Origin: Bacteroidota bacterium
GTDB taxonomy: Bacteria > Bacteroidota > Bacteroidia > Chitinophagales > Saprospiraceae
DNA: 41,989 bases
Direction of reading: 5' to 3'
Assembly: GCA_024642705.1 (NCBI GenBank)
Contig: JAHEAQ010000041.1
Coordinates: forward strand, 1-41,989
In this document: piece by piece, positions 8,908-17,389 of the stretch
How the letters are laid out: each line of letters opens with the position of its first letter
Numbering within the stretch: the stretch's first letter is position 1
Made by a program: the position numbers and the translations under genes
Notes under the pieces: model-generated
Seen by the model: only the letters and a program-made list of their open reading frames with translations
Told to the model about the DNA's origin: nothing
Databases searched by the model: none

Positions 8908-9435
8908 TTACCAATTTTCTTTAGCAATCTTATTGGTAATATGTGCTAAATGATGCCTGCTATGCCAATCATAGAGAAGAAGAATTTGACCTAGTGGTGC
9001 TTCTTTTTTTGTTTCAGGATGCATGTAACGTTTGTCAAAATCTGCATCAGACATATTTTCCAAAACAATCTTCCATCTTGCATGTAAAATGTCGATTAAA
9101 TCCAGCGAAAGTTCAATAGGCGCTTTGTATTCTGCTCCTTTTGCCCATTCAGCTTCTTCATATGGCTTAATGATGGGAGTATTTTCTGTAAGTGATAATT
9201 TGAATCGGATATAAGCATTCATATGGCTGTCTGCAACATGATGAACGACTTGCCGAATGGTCCATCCCTCTGCTCTATATGGAGTGTTAAGTTGCTCTTC
9301 GCTTAAAGGTTCACAAACTTTTCTTAATGTTTTTGGAAAAGTAATTATCGTAGAAATTGCATCTTTTTTACTTTGGGCATTAATATCAGTGTAAACAAAC
9401 TTTCCAATCGGGTATTTTAATTTTTCTAAATCCAT
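8908..9435 (-). CDS. YfiT/DinB-superfamily metal-dependent transferase or hydrolase
   Basis: A 175-aa four-helix-bundle protein of the DinB/YfiT group. The N-terminus KYPIGKFVY is characteristic of YfiT-like bacillithiol transferases. The metal-binding histidine triad is seen as one His in TIRQVVHHVADSH and the HxxxH pair in WHSRHHLAHI near the C-terminus. In Bacillus the family moves bacillithiol onto electrophiles; several Bacteroidota make bacillithiol, so this is plausible but unproven. ATG 9435 is the natural start and fits the usual length of about 170 aa. It is the first gene of a two-gene unit with the VOC protein. Confidence 0.86.
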   Translation of the reverse strand: MDLEKLKYPIGKFVYTDINAQSKKDAISTIITFPKTLRKVCEPLSEEQLNTPYRAEGWTIRQVVHHVADSHMNAYIRFKLSLTENTPIIKPYEEAEWAKGAEYKAPIELSLDLIDILHARWKIVLENMSDADFDKRYMHPETKKEAPLGQILLLYDWHSRHHLAHITNKIAKENW

Positions 9436-9503
9436 TTTTTATTGAATTCTAATTTGAAATTAAATGAAGTTAATAAAATATATGATTTTACTTTTTCTAT
9501 GGA

Positions 9504-11165
9504 TTAAACGTCCTTAATTTCATCCTTCAAACTTTTTCTTGATGTATACTCAGTTATTAGGTGCTTCTTTAAAAGTTTCATTTCAGAATCAAATTCATTT
9601 TGTCGCAAGTAAATAAGTAATTTCCTCATTTCAATAGAGCTTTCTCGCCCTAAATATTCATTGAGATATCGATCCGAAATTTCGAGAACAACTTTTCCAA
9701 GTCTGTCAGAATTTTGAGATAAATATGCTATAAAACTGTAAATATGAACAATCGCATTTCTAGAATTGCTTAAATAATCAATTAATTCATCGGTTTTCAA
9801 ATCAGACGCGAGTATTTTCAGATACAACAATTCGCTATCTAGGCTCTTTTTACCAATTATTTTGGAAGAAATTTCTTTAAAATATTTGTCTCTATCATTT
9901 GGGCTAATAGATTTCAAAACTTCATAGAAAAAAATATCCTTATGGATAATTAGACTTTCTATGCATAGTTCTGATAAAGTTGCATAATCCTTTAATTCTT
10001 GAAGTACTTTAATATAGCTTTTCAATAGAAAAACATCTCTAATTTGGCCTTTGAATTTGAAAAGTTCTAAAAATAGTTTTAAACCATGATATGCTTTATT
10101 CTCAGTTAGTTTTTCACAAATTCTGAAAACCGATTGACTACTTAATAATGGTGCTTTAATAATGGGTAATTTTGCCTTTTTCTCCACATAGTATTGTCTA
10201 ATAACCCATAAATATTCCAATTCAAAATCATGAAGATTTTCAGCATTCAACCTCTCATTCAAAAGCGATACAAGTGTTTTTTCTTTTGATTCGGCAATTA
10301 ATGGGTCGAATAAAATATTAAGTAAGTTCAATTCAGAATCTGTGACATGATAATAGGACCTTCCAGCTAAATCCAAACCAAACTTAATAACATCTTGCTT
10401 CAAAGAAGGAGGAATATCCAATCCTATTAGAAATTCAAATTGTTTGTGAAAATGAACATTGATAGATTTAATTTCCTGCTTTTGAGATAAAGTCCAATGA
10501 TTTATATAAGCTACTTTGGCAAGAAGTGATTTGATAATAAAAAAAGCTTCTTTGTATTGTTTTAAAGATATTGAATCTTCAAATTGGGCGTCGAATTGAT
10601 TGGCGACGTTGATAAATTGTTTAATGGATTGATGTGAAATTCGATAATTTATACTTGTAGAGGGCTTTATAATTCCATTAAGAATGCTTTCATATTTTTC
10701 TTCATTATTTTCCAAATCAATTGATCGTGCAAAATTCGCTTTTAAAGCAGTTGAAAAATGCTTGCTCGTTTTAGAATAATTTCGAACAAAATTTTTCAAA
10801 TCTGCCACAGGGACCTGATTAATAATATTAGAAATATTTAGTTTTGAAGGATTAGATTTGATTGTTTTCCTTTCTCTACTTACTTTTTTGGTTTTTAATA
10901 ATCTTAGTATAAATAAAGAAGCAACGACATGTTTACATCCTTTGTGATTTTTAAAATATTGGCATTCGCACGAATAGTTGTTTACTTTACTTGGGCTTAT
11001 CAGAATTTCAACCTCGTAATTTTCTAATTCATTAACTTCAAAAGCCCATAAGTTTTTTTCTATTTCTTCATAATGGGTTACAGCATCAGAATCAAACAAT
11101 TGCTCTCCAGCAGGAAGTAGTTCTGGCGGGAAATGCAAATCGAAATGTTCTAATGAAAAACTCAT
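9504..11165 (-). CDS. Large SWIM zinc-finger protein of unknown function
   Basis: A 553-aa protein. The only domain I recognise is an N-terminal SWIM zinc finger at about residues 50-90, with ligands C66, C68, C77 and H79 (CECQYFKNHKGCKH). The remaining 450 residues are rich in Leu, Lys and Glu helices and could form an alpha-solenoid-like repeat, but no enzymatic motif stands out. SWIM domains bind DNA or protein and in bacteria often occur on or beside SNF2-family helicases. No helicase neighbours it here. It has no signal peptide, so it is cytosolic. Upstream are 362 bp without a gene; downstream the YfiT-like gene starts after 68 bp. Confidence 0.75.
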   Translation of the reverse strand: MSFSLEHFDLHFPPELLPAGEQLFDSDAVTHYEEIEKNLWAFEVNELENYEVEILISPSKVNNYSCECQYFKNHKGCKHVVASLFILRLLKTKKVSRERKTIKSNPSKLNISNIINQVPVADLKNFVRNYSKTSKHFSTALKANFARSIDLENNEEKYESILNGIIKPSTSINYRISHQSIKQFINVANQFDAQFEDSISLKQYKEAFFIIKSLLAKVAYINHWTLSQKQEIKSINVHFHKQFEFLIGLDIPPSLKQDVIKFGLDLAGRSYYHVTDSELNLLNILFDPLIAESKEKTLVSLLNERLNAENLHDFELEYLWVIRQYYVEKKAKLPIIKAPLLSSQSVFRICEKLTENKAYHGLKLFLELFKFKGQIRDVFLLKSYIKVLQELKDYATLSELCIESLIIHKDIFFYEVLKSISPNDRDKYFKEISSKIIGKKSLDSELLYLKILASDLKTDELIDYLSNSRNAIVHIYSFIAYLSQNSDRLGKVVLEISDRYLNEYLGRESSIEMRKLLIYLRQNEFDSEMKLLKKHLITEYTSRKSLKDEIKDV

Positions 11166-11527
11166 TTATGCAGTTTAGGTTTTTGTTTTTGGAAAACTTC
11201 TTTTTTATGATTATAAAATTCCCAAATTCGTTATATGTTAATTGCTTTTATTTGATGTACAAACAAATAAAAGAAATGGTCAACATGGATTCGAAAATTT
11301 CATTTAGTTAATCTTACAAATAAAACACTAAATTGGTTCGCCTTCTCTGTATCCAAAGTTTTTAATATTCAATTTAATATTCCATTTTCGAAGCAAATCT
11401 TCTATTTAACTCATAAAAATAGAGCTAATGTTGAAAGCAATACTATATTTACAAGTTTATTTTCTGTTATATTTACATTGATGTTCGATTGCTAAAAATT
11501 AAATAGTAATCTTAAAATTTATTGCAA
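11166..11527. other. AT-rich divergent intergenic region, no gene seen
   Basis: This is the gap between the divergent SWIM and sixA genes. It must hold the promoters of both, but neither strand shows an exact TAnnTTTG close to a start. No open frame of note, terminator hairpin, RNA gene or repeat was found. Confidence 0.5.
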
Positions 11528-12028
11528 ATGAAGAAAATATATTTTATTCGACATGCAAAGTCTGCTTGGGATAACCACTTATTAAAAGATATCGAAAGGC
11601 CGTTGAATTCTAGAGGAATGCGTGATGCTTCCTTCATGGCTAAATTGTTATTTAAGACGGATAATAATATAAATGGCATAATTAAAAGTCCGGCGAAGCG
11701 AATTTCAGAAACTGCTGCCGAATTTATAAAAATATATGGATTTGATGCGAACCAAATAGTTACTGAAAATTCAATTTATCATGGTGGAGTAGATGATATT
11801 TTAGAAGCGATGCATAACGCAAAAAGCAATTGGGAAACAATTATGATTTTTGGACACAATCCATCAATGACTTATATTGCTAATTATTTCGGATCGCATG
11901 ATATCTATAATGTTTCTACATGTGGAATTGTTGTAGTAGAGTCAAAAGCCAATGAATGGAGCTCTGTATCTGATTTGAATTCTTCTGTTATTGGTTATTA
12001 TTATCCAAAACAATATTTAAGTGAATAG
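11528..12028 (+). CDS. sixA: SixA-type phosphohistidine phosphatase
   Basis: A 166-aa protein of the histidine phosphatase (phosphoglycerate-mutase-like) superfamily. The RHG-type catalytic motif is FIRHAKSAW at the N-terminus, with the nucleophile His in RHA. A second conserved block reads IIKSPAKRISETAAEF, and the acid/His pair is in MIFGHNPSMTYIANYF. E. coli SixA removes phosphate from histidines of phosphotransfer proteins. Here it heads an overlapping operon with a response regulator and a histidine kinase, so action on phosphorelay histidines is an attractive inference. ATG 11528 is preferred to TTG 11522. The stop overlaps the next gene's GTG by 8 bp. Confidence 0.88.
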   Translation: MKKIYFIRHAKSAWDNHLLKDIERPLNSRGMRDASFMAKLLFKTDNNINGIIKSPAKRISETAAEFIKIYGFDANQIVTENSIYHGGVDDILEAMHNAKSNWETIMIFGHNPSMTYIANYFGSHDIYNVSTCGIVVVESKANEWSSVSDLNSSVIGYYYPKQYLSE

Positions 12029-12386
12029 AATATTTTTTATAGTAATAATATATTTTTCCCTAGCTTCTTGCACAAAGAAAGAGCCCATTCTTGACAATGA
12101 AAAACTTGCGTCAATTGTAGCTGACATGCATATCGCGGACGTTGCTTTAGAAGGTCACTTGCTCAAAGAAAGAGATAGTTTGGCAAATGTTTATCTTGAA
12201 AAAATAGAAATCATTCATGAAATTACTCGAGAACAAATGAAAAGTCAAGTAGAACTTTTAATGGAAGATCCTGAAAGGCAATCGCAAGTTTATGATTTAG
12301 TTATTGAAAAAATTCGTAATGCGGAAAAAGAGATTAAGAAGAAATCGGACAATGCAATAAAATTGAATAATAAGCAAAAACTATGA
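12021..12386 (+). CDS. DUF4296 lipoprotein
   Basis: A 121-aa lipoprotein. The signal peptide MNRIFFIVIIYFSLASC has a LASC lipobox (Cys17), followed by a helical domain (KLASIVADMHIADVAL, then HEITREQMKSQVELL). This matches the DUF4296 pattern common in Bacteroidota, in which an aspartate- and histidine-rich helix follows the anchor; the function is unknown. The start is GTG 12021, inside the end of sixA (GTGAATAG overlap). The stop overlaps the response-regulator ATG by 4 bp (ATGA). Its place between a phosphatase and a two-component pair hints at an envelope accessory role, but nothing in the sequence proves this. Confidence 0.82.
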   Translation: MNRIFFIVIIYFSLASCTKKEPILDNEKLASIVADMHIADVALEGHLLKERDSLANVYLEKIEIIHEITREQMKSQVELLMEDPERQSQVYDLVIEKIRNAEKEIKKKSDNAIKLNNKQKL

Positions 12387-13060
12387 AGCCATCCAAAATC
12401 TTGATTGTCGATGATGAGAAAGATATTCTTGAATTCTTGGGTTATAACCTTGAAAAGGAAGGTTATGAAATAGAAACAGCGAACAATGGTATAATTGCAA
12501 TTGAAAAAGCAAGAGCATTTATGCCAGATCTCATTATTTTGGATATAATGATGCCTGAAATGGACGGCGTAGAAGTTTGCTCTCAGTTGAGAGACTCAAA
12601 GGATTTTAATAATACTTTAATTGTTTTTCTGACAGCGCGTAGTGAAGATTTCACCCAAATTTCAGCTTTGGAAGCTGGAGGTGATGATTTTGTATTAAAA
12701 CCCATTAAACCCAATTTGCTGAAAAGTAGAGTTAAAGCTTTACTAAGGAGAAATAATCACTCTGAAGGAAAGGAAGTTATTTTTAACTTTGGAGATTTGC
12801 AAATTAACACCGAAAAATATTCTGTAAAGTTAAAAGGTCAAAAAGTTAAAATCGCAAAAAAAGAATTTGAACTTTTAATCTTATTGACTTCAAGTCCTGG
12901 AAAGGTTTTTCGTAGGGAAGAAATTCTGCACAAGATTTGGGGACGAGGAGTTATAGTTGGGGACCGAACAATTGACGTTCATGTCCGTAAATTGAGAGAG
13001 AAAATAGGTGAAGATTTCATTAAGACTATGAAAGGAGTAGGATATAAATTTGAATTCTAA
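12383..13060 (+). CDS. OmpR/PhoB-family response regulator
   Basis: A 225-aa two-domain response regulator. The receiver (1-120) has the acidic pair at D10/D11, the phospho-acceptor D54 (LIILDIMMPEMDG), T84 and K106 (VLKPIKP). The C-terminal winged helix (about 128-225) ends in the recognition-helix region GDRTIDVHVRKLREKIG and TMKGVGYKFEF, typical of PhoB/OmpR DNA binders. It is coupled to the kinase gene (TAATG, 1-bp overlap). Because the kinase has almost no periplasmic domain and a PHO-box-like array sits at 3671-3698, this is a good candidate for the PhoB/PhoP of this organism. That target link is inferred. Confidence 0.93.
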   Translation: MKPSKILIVDDEKDILEFLGYNLEKEGYEIETANNGIIAIEKARAFMPDLIILDIMMPEMDGVEVCSQLRDSKDFNNTLIVFLTARSEDFTQISALEAGGDDFVLKPIKPNLLKSRVKALLRRNNHSEGKEVIFNFGDLQINTEKYSVKLKGQKVKIAKKEFELLILLTSSPGKVFRREEILHKIWGRGVIVGDRTIDVHVRKLREKIGEDFIKTMKGVGYKFEF

Positions 13061-14118
13061 TGTTTAAAAACTCATCTCCCAAGAATCTTACTTTTTACAT
13101 TTCGATTTTGGTTTCCATTTTTAATTTTGGAATTCAATTTATCTTTTCAGTTGTCAATAATGTACAATTTAATATAGGAATTCTGACATTGTCTACAATT
13201 GCAAGTTTTATCATTTGCTATTGGATTGTTAGATTTTTCATATCTAAGTATTTAATTAAAAAAATAACACTTATTTATGAAATAATCCAACAATCAAAAT
13301 TTGGAAAATCCTCGGACATCAAACCCAAAAAAGGAGTGCTTTCAAGAGCAGGATGGGAAAATGTAGAATCAGATGTAGCAAAATGGGCTGATATCACGGA
13401 AACAGAAATAGAAAACCTTAAGGAACTCGAGCAATATCGAAAAGACTTTGTTGGCAATATTTCACATGAATTGAAAACGCCTATTTTCTCTATTCAAGGA
13501 TATATCCATACATTGATCGAAGGTGGTTTGGAAGACAATAAAGTCAATTTGCGTTTTCTAAATAGAGCTGCAGATAATGTGGAAAGACTAATAACCATAG
13601 TTGATGATCTTGAAACCATTTCGAGTTTTGAATCAGGTAGAAATAAGTTAGATATGGTAACTTTTAACCTTAATCAGTTCATTCAAGATATCATCATTGA
13701 TCTAGAATCTCAAGCCAAGTCTAATAAAATTGAGCTAAAATTTAATGATAAGCAATCTAATTTTATAGTTCGAGCAGATAAGGAAAAATATAGGCAAGTT
13801 TTTAATAATCTGATATTGAATTCTATAAAATACGGAAAGGAAAATGGTGTGACTGAAATTTTGTTGTATGATCTAGAACAGTATGTGCTTGTAGAAATTT
13901 CTGATAACGGAATAGGTATAGAGCCAATCCATTTAAATAGATTATTTGATCGATTCTACAGAGTTGAAAAATCTAGGTCTAGAGACATTGGGGGTTCTGG
14001 ATTAGGTCTTTCCATTGTGAAACATATTGTTGAAGCCCACAAACAAACTATTAGTGTTAGAAGCACTGTCGGAAAAGGATCAACTTTCGGATTTACTTTA
14101 GAAAAAGTGAATAAATAA
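13060..14118 (+). CDS. PhoR-type sensor histidine kinase
   Basis: A 352-aa membrane kinase. Two helices (about 11-32 and 40-61) are joined by only about 8 residues, so no periplasmic sensor domain exists. This is the PhoR pattern, in which the signal comes through Pst/PhoU. The H-box is FVGNISHELKTP with H136. The N-box is YRQVFNNLILNSIKYG. G1 is SDNGIGIE, the F-box is LFDRFYRVEKSRSRD, and G2 is GGSGLGLSI. The 65-residue linker before the H-box is too short for a full PAS domain. It is the last gene of the sixA operon and ends 32 bp from the convergent M23 gene. Confidence 0.92.
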   Translation: MFKNSSPKNLTFYISILVSIFNFGIQFIFSVVNNVQFNIGILTLSTIASFIICYWIVRFFISKYLIKKITLIYEIIQQSKFGKSSDIKPKKGVLSRAGWENVESDVAKWADITETEIENLKELEQYRKDFVGNISHELKTPIFSIQGYIHTLIEGGLEDNKVNLRFLNRAADNVERLITIVDDLETISSFESGRNKLDMVTFNLNQFIQDIIIDLESQAKSNKIELKFNDKQSNFIVRADKEKYRQVFNNLILNSIKYGKENGVTEILLYDLEQYVLVEISDNGIGIEPIHLNRLFDRFYRVEKSRSRDIGGSGLGLSIVKHIVEAHKQTISVRSTVGKGSTFGFTLEKVNK

Positions 14119-14150
14119 ATGAATCTCCAGTATTTGAAACCAAAATTTGA

Positions 14151-15503
14151 TTAAGAATTCAATTTATTGCTGCCAATTAACTTTTTGTCAAAACCTGACA
14201 AGTCTTGAGTTTCAATGGTCTGATTAGCATCAATAAATTCAACTTCATTTAATTCTTTTAAAATCTGATCTCTTGTTTCAAAGAAAAGAGGTAATTGAGA
14301 CTTCGGCATTGGTTCAGCAGGAGGAAAGTTTTCTTTCAAGTGATTGACCTGAACTCCATTTTTCCAAAATCTAAAGCAAACATGAGGTCCTGTTGCAAGT
14401 CCAGTGGAACCTACATAACCAATTGTTTGTCCTTGCTTGACTTGCGAACCTGGTTTGATGCCAGCTGCAAATTTCTGCATGTGCAAATATTGGGTTGTGA
14501 TAGATTTATCATGTTTGATTTTTACGTATTTTCCATTTCCACTTGTGTAAGATGCATTTGTAACAACACCATTTGATACAGCCAAAATTGGGGTGCCATA
14601 GGGCGCTGCATAATCAGTCCCCAAGTGAGGCTTATTTCTTTTTAGGATTGGGTGCAACCTATTCTTACTAAAATAACTTGAAATTCTGGAATATTTTACG
14701 GGTGACTTCAAAAATCCTTTTTTCGAAGGTCTGCCTTCTAAGTCATAATATCCTTGATATTGCTCATTTTCGTAATAAATGGAATAAAATTCATTATCAG
14801 CCGTTTTGTAATATGCTCCCATTAATTTTCCAATTCCAACTGGCTCTCCTTTTATGTATTTTCTTTCAAATATCAGTTTATATTTATCGCCTTGCTGTAT
14901 ATGGTAAAAATCAACTGACCAGGCTAACGCATCTTCCATTTTATCAATAAGCACAGCACTTAATCCTTGATCTTTCATTGCCATCCACAAGGAAGATTGT
15001 ATGATTCCTGATGTAGATTCGATTTTAGTAGTTACTTCGCGTTCAACAATCTTTACATTGATTGAATCTTTTAAGTTATAAACAACATATTTAAAAGGGT
15101 CTGGCTCATAAATGAAACATTCCGCTTCAGAACAAGAATCCTGCTGTATTATTGCATATTTTTTTCCTGCTTTTATATTTCGAATATTGAATACATCTTT
15201 GGATTTTTCTTCAAGCTCAAATATTTTTTCAATTGCAACATCATATTTAACTAGAATATCAGAAAGAAATTGATCTGGAAATAAAGTATGCTCCACAATA
15301 TGATATTGATCCTCTGGAAAACCATACTTCAATTTTACGGTATGATTACCTAACGAATCTATATTCATTTCAGAACCTATTTGAGTTTTACTTGAATTTA
15401 TAGGCAATTCAAATTTGTTATAGGCAGAAATAAGACCAATTGCAATAAAAACTACAGCTGCTAGGTCAATCAATTTAGATCTTTTTTTGTTTTTCTGTAT
15501 CAC
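14151..15503 (-). CDS. M23-family (LytM) cell-wall peptidase with HxC zinc motif
   Basis: A 450-aa envelope protein with one N-terminal membrane anchor (about 11-28) and a C-terminal M23 domain (about 270-400). The zinc ligands HxxxD are H293 and D297 (HLGTDYAAPYGTP) and the catalytic His is H341 (QYLHM). The last motif, normally HxH, reads GPHVCFRFW, so a Cys (C376) replaces the usual zinc-binding His. From memory, this HVC form recurs in Bacteroidota M23 proteins, so it may be a working variant rather than a dead enzyme. Residues 40-270 form an OapA/LysM-like regulatory region without clear motifs. The start is GTG 15503, since an in-frame stop lies 12-15 bp upstream. Expected role: cleaving peptidoglycan cross-links during growth or division. 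Confidence 0.88.
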   Translation of the reverse strand: MIQKNKKRSKLIDLAAVVFIAIGLISAYNKFELPINSSKTQIGSEMNIDSLGNHTVKLKYGFPEDQYHIVEHTLFPDQFLSDILVKYDVAIEKIFELEEKSKDVFNIRNIKAGKKYAIIQQDSCSEAECFIYEPDPFKYVVYNLKDSINVKIVEREVTTKIESTSGIIQSSLWMAMKDQGLSAVLIDKMEDALAWSVDFYHIQQGDKYKLIFERKYIKGEPVGIGKLMGAYYKTADNEFYSIYYENEQYQGYYDLEGRPSKKGFLKSPVKYSRISSYFSKNRLHPILKRNKPHLGTDYAAPYGTPILAVSNGVVTNASYTSGNGKYVKIKHDKSITTQYLHMQKFAAGIKPGSQVKQGQTIGYVGSTGLATGPHVCFRFWKNGVQVNHLKENFPPAEPMPKSQLPLFFETRDQILKELNEVEFIDANQTIETQDLSGFDKKLIGSNKLNS

Positions 15504-15589
15504 TTTTATTGAGTGTTATTGTTTTGAGTTAAAAAGTCTTGTAAGTTAATAATTTAAGTATAAATTCAAAAAATTAAGTTAAATATATA

Positions 15590-16183
15590 TTACAATAATT
15601 TATAATTTGTTTTTTCAAAATTAAAGAATATTTCATTTCCTTCCCTTGGCTTAATGGAGTTATAACTTTTTTCAAAGCAATTTATTTTGAAATACTTTTT
15701 AAATAAAGACAAATATTCTTGGCTATCCCCTCCAAAAGGTGGTCCTTTTTCTGAAAATGGAAAATCAAAAAGTAGACCAACCATCTTGCCTCCAAAATTT
15801 AATAAGTCAAAAACTTTTTTTGCATATAATTCTCTTTGCGAAGGATGAATTGCACAAAAGAAAGTTTGTTCTATTATTAAATCAAAATCACCTTCAATTT
15901 CGAAAAAATTTTTTAAAAATATTTGTGAGTCCGGAAAACTTGGATAATTCTTTTTGAATTGAATAACAGCTTTTTCAGACCATTCACAAACAAAAGTATT
16001 TACAAAGCCCAAACTATAAATATATCCAGCTTCGTTGCCAAATCCCGCACCAGGAATCAAAATCCTTAAATTTTTATCCTCGACTTGGTCAATATATTGC
16101 TTTATCGGTGTTGTCACTGAACCAGCATCCCATCCAATATTACCTTCAATATATCGATTGTTCCAATAGGATTCGTTCAACAT
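15590..16183 (-). CDS. TPMT-family SAM-dependent thiol/halide methyltransferase
   Basis: A 197-aa cytosolic class-I methyltransferase. The N-terminal signature YWNNRYIEGNIGWD is typical of the thiopurine S-methyltransferase / thiol-halide methyltransferase group. Motif I reads RILIPGAGFGNEA, with the Pro-Gly-Ala-Gly variant usual for TPMT. Motif III is in FVCEWSEKAV, and the substrate loop is EQTFFCAIHPSQRELYAKK. ATG 16183 starts the protein at the usual position. Substrates in this family range from thiols to halides and selenium or tellurium compounds, and the sequence alone does not choose between them. The gene is separate from the M23 gene by 86 bp and diverges from folP. Confidence 0.88.
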   Translation of the reverse strand: MLNESYWNNRYIEGNIGWDAGSVTTPIKQYIDQVEDKNLRILIPGAGFGNEAGYIYSLGFVNTFVCEWSEKAVIQFKKNYPSFPDSQIFLKNFFEIEGDFDLIIEQTFFCAIHPSQRELYAKKVFDLLNFGGKMVGLLFDFPFSEKGPPFGGDSQEYLSLFKKYFKINCFEKSYNSIKPREGNEIFFNFEKTNYKLL

Positions 16184-16311
16184 TTCTCCGCTGTTTAAAA
16201 AAAATATTATAATTCAATTTATTCAAGAATCGATTTCTAAACAGAATTAATTTACTTTTAATCGCGCAAAATTATAAAATATTCTTTGTATTTTAAGATT
16301 TAAATGAAGAG

Positions 16312-17148
16312 ATGAAAATAATTAATTTTAATGGAAAATTGATTGATTTGAGTATTCCTAAAGTTATGGGTATTCTAAATGTGACACCTGATTCATTCTA
16401 CGATGGCAACCAATTTATGCAAGTTGAAAAAGCAATTCAGCAAGTTAACAAAATGGTTGTCGAAGGAATGGATATACTGGATATTGGAGGAGCATCTTCA
16501 AGGCCTGGAGCGGCAAAAGTTGATCAGGATCAAGAGTGGGAAAGAATTGAACCAATTCTTTCAGAAGTAATCACGCAATTTCCAGAATTGCCAATTTCAA
16601 TTGATACATTTTGGAGCGAAGTGGGTTTAAAAGCTTTGAACCTGGGTGTATCAATGATTAATGACATTTCAGGGTTTGATGAAGATCCTAAATTATTGAA
16701 TGTATTGGCTGATTCAAAAATGGCATACGTATTAATGCATATGAAAGGCAATCCTCAAAATATGCAATTGGACCCAAATTACAAAAATGTAATTGCTGAT
16801 TTACTAAAATATTTTATTAGTAAAATATCTATACTTGAGGCAAAGGGAATCACAGATATTATAATTGATCCAGGTTTTGGATTCGGCAAATCAATTGAGC
16901 ATAACTACGAAATACTTAAACATTTAAATGTTTTTAAAATTTTAGAAAAGCCAATTATGGTTGGAATATCAAGAAAATCTATGATTTATAAATATTTAGA
17001 AATTGATCCAATTGACTCACTTCCAGCAAGTTCTGCATTGCATCTTCAAGCCTTATTAAATGGAGCAGACATTATTAGAACTCATGATATTAAAGAAGCT
17101 AACCAAATGATAAAATTATTGTTAATATTAAAAGAACAGACTTTGTAG
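16312..17148 (+). CDS. folP: Dihydropteroate synthase
   Basis: A 278-aa TIM-barrel enzyme of folate synthesis that condenses p-aminobenzoate with 6-hydroxymethyl-dihydropterin pyrophosphate. The family motifs appear in order: MGILNVTPDSFYDG (pterin diphosphate loop), IGGASSRPGA, ISIDTFW, INDISGF, LMHMKGNPQNMQ, IIDPGFGFGKSIEHNYEIL and GISRKSMI (phosphate/sulfonamide-site loop), ending with RTHDIKEA. Length is standard. It is transcribed alone, with 241 bp to the TamB-like gene. A near -7 element (TATTCTTTG, one base too long) lies about 25 bp before the ATG. Confidence 0.97.
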   Translation: MKIINFNGKLIDLSIPKVMGILNVTPDSFYDGNQFMQVEKAIQQVNKMVVEGMDILDIGGASSRPGAAKVDQDQEWERIEPILSEVITQFPELPISIDTFWSEVGLKALNLGVSMINDISGFDEDPKLLNVLADSKMAYVLMHMKGNPQNMQLDPNYKNVIADLLKYFISKISILEAKGITDIIIDPGFGFGKSIEHNYEILKHLNVFKILEKPIMVGISRKSMIYKYLEIDPIDSLPASSALHLQALLNGADIIRTHDIKEANQMIKLLLILKEQTL

Positions 17149-17389
17149 GCATACCGTTAATTCTGTGTTAAATTGCACGGTTAATTGTACATTATATGTT
17201 GATTTGTAAGTTAATAATAGTCTTGAAAGTTCTTTTATGAAATTGATCTTGAATAAAAGCATTGCATAAAAAATGAATTTAAATTTAAAATAAAGAGTTA
17301 ATCGTAATAGACTTATTAATGGAAAAAAATCTTTTTGAAAATTTAATAACTGAATTATAATAAATACAAAATAGAAATATTATTTCTAT

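Noticed and set aside
17155-17184. GTTAA repeats at 17155, 17166 and 17179 that resemble a second PHO box
   Set aside because: The spacing is 11 and then 13 bp and the orientation points into the 3' end of folP. No minus-strand gene or -7 element follows.
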